From Acholeplasma sp. CAG:878 (lineage in GTDB: Bacteria; Bacillota_I; Bacilli_A; RF39; UBA660), in assembly GCA_000432255.1 (NCBI GenBank), contig HF989914.1:77239-129469 (forward strand): a DNA stretch of 52,231 bases, read 5' to 3'. Below are positions 46,061 to 52,231 of this stretch, piece after piece. The notes below the pieces were generated by a model that saw only the letters and a list, made by a program, of their open reading frames with translations, was not told the origin of the DNA and searched no databases. The stretch's first letter is position 1. Each line of letters begins with the position of its first letter. The position numbers and the translations under genes were made by a program.

Positions 46061-47968
46061 TCACTCCTTCAATAATAATTTTATTGTTTCTCCTTCATAA
46101 ATCATACTTCCTGCACTCGGTGATTGGTAAGAAACAATATTCCCACTGCCACTAAATTCTACTTTAAACTCTTTTAATTTTTTAGTTGCTTCAGTAGCAG
46201 TTAATCCTACTACATCACTAACAGTTGCATATTTTTTAGCTCCATATAAATATTCTTTTTCCATTCCATCATTTTTTGCTTCTATATTTAAAGCATCAAT
46301 ACTAGAAAGTAATATATTTCTTGCAATAGGCGCTGATACAGTTCCACCATATTGCGTAACGCCTTTTGGATTATCAATTGCAATATATACAACTACTTCT
46401 GGCTTATCAGCTGGCAAAAATCCAATAAAAGATAGTATATAGTTTCCAACCATATATTTTCCATCTTTTACTTTTTGAGCTGTTCCTGTTTTTCCTCCTA
46501 CTCGATAATTTCCAATATAGGCATTTCTACCAGTTCCATTTGCAACAACACTTTCTAGTGCATATCTCACTTTTTTACTTGTCTCTTCACTTATAACTTT
46601 TCTTACAACTTTAGGTTCATTTAATGTTATAACACTATTAGTTTCTGGTTCATTCAAACTTTTAACTATATAAGGTTGATATAATATTCCACCATTAATT
46701 GCTGCACTTACAGCTGAAATTTGTTGTATTGGAGTTACTGATACACCTTGACCAAAAGCAGTTGTAGCAAGTTCCAAATCGCCTATTTTATTTACATCGA
46801 ATAGTATTCCATTCGCTTCACCATTTAAATCAACATTTGTTTTACTACCAAACCCAAAACTTTTAATATACTTAAATAGTGTTTCCTTACCTAGTTTTAA
46901 TCCTAAGTTAACAAACCCTGGGTTACAAGAATTTTCTACAACTTGTAAGTATGTTTGTTCACCATGTCCTCCGTGTTTCCAACAGTGTAGAGTCGCACCA
47001 GAAACATTCACAGAACCACCATCATAAAAATGGTCATTATCTAAATCAACTACATTTTCTTCTAAAGCGGTTGCTAAAGTTATTATTTTAAATGTACTAC
47101 CAGGCTCATAAGTAGCCCAAATAGGTAAATTTCTATTTATAACTTCTTCAGTATAATTTTCATAACTACTAGGGCTAAAATTAGGTCTACTTGATATTGC
47201 TAGTATCGCTCCACTATTAGGGTCCATTACAATACCTAAGGCTTGATCAGGATTATATTTACTAACCGCATTATCAAGTTCTCTTTCTAAAGCACTTTGA
47301 ATATCAAAATTAATAGTTAAAGTCATATTAATCCCATCTTGTGGTTGTTCATATATTTCCGATAAATTTAATCTGCTTCCTTTTGCATCACTGTAATATT
47401 TAATAGCGCCATAACTTCCAGTTAAATATTTATCATACATAAGTTCTAATCCACTTAATCCTTGGTTATCAATTCCAACAAAACCCATTGTATGCGCTAG
47501 ATAAGTGTCATATGGATAATATCTTTTTGATTCTTTTAGTAAATAAACTCCTGGTAGTTTCAAATCAGAAATTTTATCAGCAATTTCATAAGATAATCTT
47601 CTTCCTTCAGGATGAACTCTTTCGATTGAAGTTTTTTTACTAACATGTTTATACATATCTTCATAACTTACATTTAATATAGAAGCAATCAAACTTGCTG
47701 TTTTTTCTTTGTCAACAATCTGGTTTGGAATTAAAACTAGTGATGTTGTTGTTACATTATCAGCTAATACTACTCCATTTGTATCATATATTTTTCCCCT
47801 GTTTGCTTCGATTGGTAAATTACGACTCCATAAGCTATTAGCATAACTATTAAGTTTTTTATATTGGATTACTTGAATGTAAAATACTTTCCCTATAATT
47901 AATAAAAAAAAGAAAAGTAACATTATTAATACTATTTTTAATCTAATGTGTATTTTTTTAAAAAACAT
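46061..47968 (-). CDS. Class B penicillin-binding protein with one PASTA domain (SpoVD/PBP2-like)
   Basis: 635 aa from the ATG at 47966-47968 (SD TAGGTGG). A transmembrane helix (about 11-32) precedes the dimerisation/pedestal domain ('EANRGKIYDTNGVVLADNV') and the transpeptidase with SxxK at S291-K294 (PGSTFK), SxN at S347-N349 and KTG at 493-495. A single C-terminal PASTA repeat starts 'ATVSDVVGLTATEATKKLKE'. One PASTA repeat and a place before mraY match B. subtilis SpoVD. With the two-PASTA PBP at 6701-8860 it mirrors the Bacillus pbpB-spoVD pair, but the two are now 37 kb apart. Confidence 0.92.
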   Translation of the reverse strand: MFFKKIHIRLKIVLIMLLFFFLLIIGKVFYIQVIQYKKLNSYANSLWSRNLPIEANRGKIYDTNGVVLADNVTTTSLVLIPNQIVDKEKTASLIASILNVSYEDMYKHVSKKTSIERVHPEGRRLSYEIADKISDLKLPGVYLLKESKRYYPYDTYLAHTMGFVGIDNQGLSGLELMYDKYLTGSYGAIKYYSDAKGSRLNLSEIYEQPQDGINMTLTINFDIQSALERELDNAVSKYNPDQALGIVMDPNSGAILAISSRPNFSPSSYENYTEEVINRNLPIWATYEPGSTFKIITLATALEENVVDLDNDHFYDGGSVNVSGATLHCWKHGGHGEQTYLQVVENSCNPGFVNLGLKLGKETLFKYIKSFGFGSKTNVDLNGEANGILFDVNKIGDLELATTAFGQGVSVTPIQQISAVSAAINGGILYQPYIVKSLNEPETNSVITLNEPKVVRKVISEETSKKVRYALESVVANGTGRNAYIGNYRVGGKTGTAQKVKDGKYMVGNYILSFIGFLPADKPEVVVYIAIDNPKGVTQYGGTVSAPIARNILLSSIDALNIEAKNDGMEKEYLYGAKKYATVSDVVGLTATEATKKLKEFKVEFSGSGNIVSYQSPSAGSMIYEGETIKLLLKE

Positions 47969-48012
47969 TATTCCCACCTAATTAAGTGTATGTCCTATTT
48001 TTTATTTTAAAA

Positions 48013-48041
48013 CAAAAAAAAGGTCTAGATTTCTAAACCTT
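48013..48041 (-). terminator. Terminator of the infC-rpmI-rplT operon
   Basis: Minus-strand AAGGTTTAGA / TCTAGACCTT (10 bp, one G-T pair) followed by TTTTTT; overlaps the rplT stop. Confidence 0.75.
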
Positions 48042-48549
48042 ATTTTAAAGCATCTAATAATTCAGCTTTTTTCATTGTAGTGTATCCTTCTACACCTTTT
48101 TCTTTTGCTAAAGCTTTCAATTCAGCTACTGTTTTTTTACTTAAATCGTCATTTTTCACTTCTTTTGTTTCATTTTTTACTTCTTTTACTTCTCCATTTA
48201 ATGCTTCTTTTGCTACTTTTACTAAATCTTTAAAAGCGTTAGGATTATCAATAGCTATTTCTGATAACATTTTTCTATTGATACTAATTCCTGCTTTATT
48301 TAATCCATCAATAAATTTAGAATAACTAATTTCATTTAAACGGCATGCAGCATTAATACGAGTAATCCATAATTTACGGAAGTCTCTTTTCTTTTGACGA
48401 CGATCACGGAATGCATATTTTCCAGCATGCATTACTTGTTCATTAGCTGATTTATATAGACGATGTTTACTTCCAAAGTATCCTTTGGCTTGTTTCATTA
48501 CTTTTTTGTGTCTAGCACGACTAATCGTACCACCTTTAACTCTTGTCAT
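48040..48549 (-). CDS. rplT: 50S ribosomal protein L20 with a C-terminal SAP/Rho_N-like extension
   Basis: 169 aa, versus about 118 usual. Residues 1-119 are normal bL20 ('MTRVKGGTISRARHKKVMKQ', 'GSKHRLYKSANEQVMHAGKY', 'RKLWITRINAACRLN'). A charged linker with a repeated 'EVKNETKEVKND' then leads to about 35 residues, 'DLSKKTVAELKALAKEKGVE' followed by GYTTMKKAELLDALK, which fits the helix-extended-helix SAP/Rho N-terminal motif seen in nucleic-acid-binding proteins. L20 binds 23S rRNA early in assembly and represses its own operon through the L20 leader. The tail may add an RNA/DNA contact. Confidence 0.95.
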   Translation of the reverse strand: MTRVKGGTISRARHKKVMKQAKGYFGSKHRLYKSANEQVMHAGKYAFRDRRQKKRDFRKLWITRINAACRLNEISYSKFIDGLNKAGISINRKMLSEIAIDNPNAFKDLVKVAKEALNGEVKEVKNETKEVKNDDLSKKTVAELKALAKEKGVEGYTTMKKAELLDALK

Positions 48550-48560
48550 TTAATTACCTC

Positions 48561-48749
48561 CTATAACATATCTTTTAAACGTTTGTAATCACTATTACTC
48601 ATTAATGACCCGTTACGTTTTTTACGGTTTGCAGCCGCATTTTTCTTTCCAGTATTGTGTCTTGAACCTGGCATTCCAATTTTAATTGAACCTCCTGGTC
48701 TTACTTTACAAACTTTGCTTGTTCCCTTATGGGTTTTCATTTTTGGCAT
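48561..48749 (-). CDS. rpmI: 50S ribosomal protein L35
   Basis: 62-aa basic protein, 'MPKMKTHKGTSKVCKVRPGG' then 'SRHNTGKKNAAANRKKRNG', a typical bL35. It lies between infC and rplT in the conserved operon. Confidence 0.95.
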   Translation of the reverse strand: MPKMKTHKGTSKVCKVRPGGSIKIGMPGSRHNTGKKNAAANRKKRNGSLMSNSDYKRLKDML

Positions 48750-48759
48750 AAACTTCCTC

Positions 48760-49290
48760 CTATTTCTCTTTTTTTGGCATCAATATCATTGTCATATAAC
48801 GACCTTCTAACTTCGGTTGTTGTTCTATTTCACTTACACTTTCCAAAGCACTAGCAAACTTAAGTAGTTTATCACGTCCAAGTTCAGTATGAGCCATTTC
48901 TCTTCCTTTAAAACGAATTGAAGCTTTTATTTTATGTCCTTTTTCTAAATATTTTGAACTATTTTTAACTCTAGTGTTGAAGTCATGCTCATCTATTGTA
49001 ACTGATAGACGATATTCTTTCATCTCTAAGTTAGCTTCTCTTTGTTTTTTTAAATTTTCTTTATTTCTTTTTTTATTTTCATACTTATACTTGTTGTAAT
49101 CCATAATTTTACATACTGGTGGATTACTATTTGAATTGATTAAAACCAAATCAAAACCAGCGTAATTAGCTAATGTTAATGCATCTTTAATTGGTTTTGT
49201 TCCAAGTTGCTCTCCATTAGGCCCTATTACCATTACTTCTTTTGCTCTTATTTGTTCATTAATAAACAAATCCTTACTCTTACTTGCGAT
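48760..49290 (-). CDS. infC: Translation initiation factor IF-3, with an ATC start codon
   Basis: 176 aa from the ATC at 49288-49290, six bases after SD GGAGGTG: (M)ASKSKDLFINEQIRAKEVMV. This aligns with the start of B. subtilis IF-3. No ATG or GTG fits; the frame upstream runs into the leader's terminator hairpin. A rare ATT/ATC/ATA start is conserved in infC, because IF-3 rejects non-canonical starts and so limits its own synthesis. Both IF-3 domains are complete ('NSNPPVCKIMDYNKYKYENK', 'SVTIDEHDFNTRVKN', 'IRFKGREMAHTELG'). Confidence 0.95.
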   Translation of the reverse strand: MASKSKDLFINEQIRAKEVMVIGPNGEQLGTKPIKDALTLANYAGFDLVLINSNSNPPVCKIMDYNKYKYENKKRNKENLKKQREANLEMKEYRLSVTIDEHDFNTRVKNSSKYLEKGHKIKASIRFKGREMAHTELGRDKLLKFASALESVSEIEQQPKLEGRYMTMILMPKKEK

Positions 49291-49420
49291 ACCTGACACC
49301 TCCACAAACAAAAAAGGTAGATTAATAGTATCCACCTTAAAAAACACTCTTATTGGCGTTTAACCCAAAGCTATAGCAATCGGGTGAGGTTGGATACCTG
49401 CTTTCCTTTTTTTCAAGTTC
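49291..49420 (-). ncRNA. L20 leader: attenuator of infC-rpmI-rplT
   Basis: The transcribed leader contains a long-range pairing between GTATCCAACC (about 49389-49398) and GGTGGATAC (about 49329-49337), the classical L20-binding structure of Firmicute infC leaders. In between lies the conserved stretch TAAACGCCAATAAGAGTG. The downstream strand also forms a terminator, AAGGTGGAT-ACTATTA-ATCTACCTT followed by TTTTTT (49311-49338). L20 binding should favour the terminator, so the operon senses free L20. Confidence 0.85.
49308..49338 (-). terminator. Attenuator terminator of the L20 leader
   Basis: A 9-bp stem (one G-T pair) with 7-nt loop and six Ts, ending about 20 nt before the infC start. One strand is shared with the anti-terminator pairing. 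Confidence 0.8.
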
Positions 49421-49426
49421 ACATTA

Positions 49427-49455
49427 ATTATACTTAACTATCATATGTTTGTCAA
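49427..49455 (-). promoter_or_regulatory. infC operon promoter, perfect consensus
   Basis: Minus-strand TTGACA (49450-49455), 17-nt spacer, TATAAT (49427-49432): an exact sigma-A consensus, fitting a highly expressed ribosomal operon under attenuation control. Confidence 0.85.
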
Positions 49456-49472
49456 GTATAAATTATGATTTT

Positions 49473-50186
49473 TTATATTCTTTTAACTTTTTCTTCGCCT
49501 TGATAACAAACTACATATCCACTAGAAGCATTAAGTATAGAAATATCTTTAGCATTTACTTTTAATGAAAATTGATTTTTTGAAACTATATTATCTTTTT
49601 TAATTCCAGTTTTTCTTAGACAAGCTGCTATACTACTATCGATAAGCCCATCTCTACAACTATATATTCTACTACTATCTTCATCATAAGATTCATACAA
49701 TTGAGCTTCAACAATTGGTTTCAATAATTCTCTAAATTTAAACTCTTTTAATCCAGTTACTAATATATTAGTTGTATTAGAAATTGTAACTAAATTTAAA
49801 TCTGTAAGTGGTCTTGATGCTATATTCAATCCTAACAAGTCACTTATATAACATGCTACAAGATTACTCATTTCATCAATTCTTGCAACTTCACTATCGC
49901 TAACACTTTGTCTTGTTCTTAAAGCTTTATATATTCTTCTGATTTGGTCTTTAGTTAAACTTTCAAAATATTCAAAAGAACTATTTTGAATTAAAGATTC
50001 TAAACCTAGCTCTTGAATTTTATCCTTTAAAGTAGTTTTGTTTTTTAATTTACTAGTACTAATTCGACAATTAAATCCATAGTACCTGCCATCTATATTA
50101 CAAAATATATCATCATGAGAAATTCCGTTTTCATCTATTCTTCCATAATATAGTCTATCCAATTCAAAATTTCTAACTTCATCCAT
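49473..50186 (-). CDS. Unknown cytoplasmic protein, 237 aa
   Basis: Start set at the ATG at 50184-50186 (MDEVRNFELD) because the SD GGGGGAG lies 9 nt upstream; the ATG nearer the SD (50193-50195) would be too close. No signal or transmembrane segment. Features include 'RLYYGRIDENGISHDDIFCN' near the start, a helical 'LTKDQIRRIYKALRTRQSVS' and a C-terminal Ser/Ile-rich beta part. I do not recognise a family. It stands alone between the infC promoter and the DUF421 gene. Confidence 0.55.
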   Translation of the reverse strand: MDEVRNFELDRLYYGRIDENGISHDDIFCNIDGRYYGFNCRISTSKLKNKTTLKDKIQELGLESLIQNSSFEYFESLTKDQIRRIYKALRTRQSVSDSEVARIDEMSNLVACYISDLLGLNIASRPLTDLNLVTISNTTNILVTGLKEFKFRELLKPIVEAQLYESYDEDSSRIYSCRDGLIDSSIAACLRKTGIKKDNIVSKNQFSLKVNAKDISILNASSGYVVCYQGEEKVKRI

Positions 50187-50243
50187 TTTAATCATCTCCC
50201 CCAAAAGAAAGTTCCTTTATACTATCATATTATTTACTAAAAG

Positions 50244-50873
50244 TCAATCATTGTCATCTTTTTTAATTATAAAAGTTTTATTCTTAGTATAAAAGGCATA
50301 AAAAACATTTTCTAATTCTATATTATTTTTCTTTAACAAGTTATATACCCAAGATGTATCTTTGTTCATGTTATTAATAGTATAATTATCGATAACGCCA
50401 TCAACTATAATTGGCATAGGATAGATATTATCATCTGTAAAAACCGATAATTTACCATTATTTTCTAAAATTGCATATTTCACTTCTTCAATACTTTTAA
50501 TACTTTGTTCCCTTAATTGAGAGATTAAATCATCAAGGCTATATCTCAATTTACTCATTTCTTTAAAATCAACTTTGCCTTTATTAATAATTATTTTAGG
50601 ACTACCATCGATTAGTTTTCTTACTTTAACACTTTTTAAAGATATATAACTTAAGCTTATTTGAATAACTACTAAAACAGCAATTGGAATCAAAGAAACC
50701 AATATGGATGTTTCATCACTTTCAATCGACATAGCGGCTAACTCAGCAATTAAAACTGATACGATTAAATCTATTATACCTAGTTTACCAACTTCTTTTT
50801 TACCCATTAGTCTATAACAAAGCATAATATAAACATACAAAACAGTAGTTTTAATAACTAAATTTATATACAT
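50244..50873 (-). CDS. DUF421 membrane protein (YetF/YrbG-like)
   Basis: 209 aa. Three transmembrane helices (about 4-22, 32-50, 56-75) and a cytoplasmic domain with the DUF421 hallmarks 'RLMGKKEVGKLGIIDLIVSV', 'LIDGSPKIIINKGKVDFKEM' and 'LRYSLDDLISQLREQSIKS'. Proteins of this family occur in spore membranes of Bacillus (YetF-type) and elsewhere; molecular function unknown. Divergent from the plus-strand gene at 50945. Confidence 0.88.
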   Translation of the reverse strand: MYINLVIKTTVLYVYIMLCYRLMGKKEVGKLGIIDLIVSVLIAELAAMSIESDETSILVSLIPIAVLVVIQISLSYISLKSVKVRKLIDGSPKIIINKGKVDFKEMSKLRYSLDDLISQLREQSIKSIEEVKYAILENNGKLSVFTDDNIYPMPIIVDGVIDNYTINNMNKDTSWVYNLLKKNNIELENVFYAFYTKNKTFIIKKDDND

Positions 50874-50944
50874 AAAATCACCTACTATATTATGGTTATA
50901 GTCATATTTTTTTATACATCACATATTTTTTACTAGGTGATTTA

Positions 50945-51298
50945 ATGATATTTTTAAAAAACATTTCAAAAAGTATATTATATACTATAAGTAGCATAAT
51001 AATTTTAACAATCATTCTAACAATTTTTAATTATTTTTCAATTTTCAATGGAACAATTGTTAAAGTGTTTAAAGTTATAAATTTAATTATAAGTATATTG
51101 ATTGGAAGTGCATTAATTGGAAATAAAAGTGATAATAAAGGTTGGTTAGAAGGTTTAAAGTTTGGTTTAATTATGTCCGTCATAATATTTTTATTTAATT
51201 TTCTTGGATTACATAAACTAGATTATTTAACATACATTGTAATTATATTAACATCAACCATTGGTGGGATGTTAGGAATTAGTTTAAAAAAGAACTGA
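50945..51298 (+). CDS. TIGR04086/YrzE-like four-TM membrane protein
   Basis: 117 aa, four predicted helices (about 8-30, 40-60, 72-88, 95-112). The ending 'TSTIGGMLGISLKK' and the glycine in each helix fit TIGR04086 (B. subtilis YrzE, conserved in Firmicutes, function unknown). SD TAGGTGA precedes the ATG. Its last codons overlap the convergent helicase gene by 20 nt. Confidence 0.75.
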   Translation: MIFLKNISKSILYTISSIIILTIILTIFNYFSIFNGTIVKVFKVINLIISILIGSALIGNKSDNKGWLEGLKFGLIMSVIIFLFNFLGLHKLDYLTYIVIILTSTIGGMLGISLKKN

Positions 51299-52231
51299 TT
51301 TCTTTAACAAAACAAGAAGGTTCATCCTTATCTGCAATTAAATAAACATGATTTTTAGTTCTAGTTAAAGCGACATAAAATAATCTTCTTTCTTCTTCTA
51401 AATTATTATCATATCCTAATAATGACATAACTTCATCATTTTCTATTTTTGATGGAAAACCATACACATCATCACTCATATTTAAAATAATTACTTCATC
51501 AAAGCCCAATCCTTTTGAACTATGAACAGATAGAAATGTTAAATCCATTTCTTTTTTTGAATAAATTATTTTATCATTAAATGAACTAAAATCTTTTTCT
51601 TTTAAAATTTCATTTTTTAAAAAATTGTATCGTCCTAAAATTAAAACTTTTTTATTGCTATCTATTTGATTTAATATTTTTTTTAATTCTTCTATTTGAT
51701 TTTTTGTATAACAAATTATAACTGGTTTACTTAAATGTTTACATGAGTGTAGTTGTTTTTTTATTTGATTAGGATTTCTCATAACAAATCTACCTGCTAT
51801 ATTTATTAACTCTTGACTATTACGATATGTGTTAGTAATTTTTAGTTTACTGCAATAACCAAAATATTTTTCAAAATCGGTAAATAAATCTATTGAGGAA
51901 CCAGAAAAAGAAAATATTGCTTGAAAATCATCTCCAACACAGGTTATTTTAACATCATTATTATCACTTATTTTTTTAATTAAAGCAAATCTTTGATTTG
52001 ATACATCTTGATATTCATCAATTATTATATATTTATAATTTATTTGTTTAACTACCTTTGTTGCTTTATTTAACATATCTTCAAAATCAATTAAATTATT
52101 AACATTTAAATAATCTTCGTAGTACTTGTAAATTTTTTCAATTATATTCAAAAATAATTTGCTTCTTTTAGTTAATTTTTCTTTATTAAAAGTATCTATA
52201 TTTATATTTTTAATTTTTAATTGTTGAATAA
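51279..52231 (-). CDS. UvrD/HelD-type superfamily I helicase, N-terminal part missing
   Basis: The frame is open through the window edge (317 codons seen); a start at 52151 would be internal (TTG) and is rejected. Visible motifs: II 'YIIIDEYQDVSNQRFALI', III 'CVGDDFQAIFSFSGSS', IV 'LKITNTYRNSQELINIAGR', V 'LTFLSVHSSKGLGFDEVIIL', VI 'EERRLFYVALTRTKNHVYLI'. The Walker A half lies outside. The short spacing between motifs resembles helicase IV/HelD-like UvrD proteins rather than full-size PcrA. It unwinds DNA with 3'-5' polarity by family rule. Confidence 0.88.
   Translation of the reverse strand, partial: IQQLKIKNINIDTFNKEKLTKRSKLFLNIIEKIYKYYEDYLNVNNLIDFEDMLNKATKVVKQINYKYIIIDEYQDVSNQRFALIKKISDNNDVKITCVGDDFQAIFSFSGSSIDLFTDFEKYFGYCSKLKITNTYRNSQELINIAGRFVMRNPNQIKKQLHSCKHLSKPVIICYTKNQIEELKKILNQIDSNKKVLILGRYNFLKNEILKEKDFSSFNDKIIYSKKEMDLTFLSVHSSKGLGFDEVIILNMSDDVYGFPSKIENDEVMSLLGYDNNLEEERRLFYVALTRTKNHVYLIADKDEPSCFVKEISSFLN

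Noticed and set aside
49291..49347. Longer infC frame starting in the leader
   Set aside because: It would place coding sequence through the terminator hairpin and lacks an SD; the ATC at 49288-49290 has ideal SD spacing and matches IF-3 N-termini.
1..52231. Mycoplasma-type genetic code (TGA = Trp)
   Set aside because: Trp is written TGG throughout, and TGA ends several genes at positions that fit family length.

Overview
The window is about 52 kb of very AT-rich DNA from a low-GC Gram-positive bacterium. Gene content and order are those of a Bacilli/Erysipelotrichia- or 'Tenericutes'-like lineage: ireB-ruvX-yrzB-mltG-yrrM synteny, mraZ-rsmH-ftsL-pbp, RNase HIII, and an infC-rpmI-rplT operon with an L20 leader. 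Trp is encoded by TGG, and TGA is used as a stop in several genes (mraY, trmD, xer, the ftsW tail), so the standard bacterial code applies and not the Mycoplasma code. Peptidoglycan and division genes are present, so this is a walled cell. A pair of tiny YjcZ-like membrane proteins, a SPOR-domain protein beside radC and a SpoVD-like PBP hint at spore-former ancestry but do not prove sporulation. The species cannot be named from sequence alone; an uncultured gut bacterium is a reasonable guess. Nearly all genes lie on the minus strand.

Layout. 1-3.1 kb: the 5' part of a U32-family protein and two BspA-like leucine-rich-repeat surface proteins. 3.1-3.8 kb: yqeY and rpsU. 4.0-6.7 kb: yrrM/trmR, mltG, DUF1292, ruvX and ireB. 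6.7-10.6 kb: the first half of a dcw cluster (class B PBP with two PASTA domains, ftsL, rsmH, mraZ) behind a promoter with four 10-bp-phased MraZ boxes. 10.7-10.9 kb: two tiny membrane proteins. 11.1 kb (+): PrsA foldase. 12-24.8 kb: housekeeping genes (recX, rpoZ, a DUF2779 nuclease, radC, proS, mutL, tRNA-Met, tdk, a Xer recombinase, topA) with several unknowns. 25-32.7 kb: rnhC (+), a P-loop kinase-like protein, dnaE, rpmB (+, short), trmD, rimM, a SpoU methyltransferase and a pseudopilin. 32.8-34.9 kb: a ZIP transporter and a DUF4143 ATPase. 44-48 kb: the second half of the dcw cluster (class B PBP with one PASTA domain, mraY, ftsW). 48-49.5 kb: rplT, rpmI and infC. 49.5-52.2 kb: an unknown, a DUF421 protein, a TIGR04086 membrane protein (+) and a UvrD-type helicase running off the window.

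The main discovery is a 9,008-bp integrated element (core positions 35068-35069 and 44076-44077) that splits ftsW. The last 32 codons of FtsW, with the conserved PFLSYGGSS segment, lie at 34971-35069, beyond the element, while the 5' part now stops four bases into element DNA. Joining the two flanks at a central GG restores a 362-residue FtsW. It also rebuilds a 14-bp perfect dyad attB; the element ends rejoin to an imperfect long dyad, as expected for a large serine integrase, and such an integrase is encoded at one end of the element.

The element carries no recognisable relaxase. It has a ribbon-helix-helix protein, a replication-initiator-like HTH protein, a duplicated methyltransferase-like protein, and a cargo block of Nudix hydrolase, guanylate-kinase/methyltransferase fusion, and PD-(D/E)XK-like/DUF2075 helicase. 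That block is the best candidate in the window for an undescribed nucleotide-handling or defence system.
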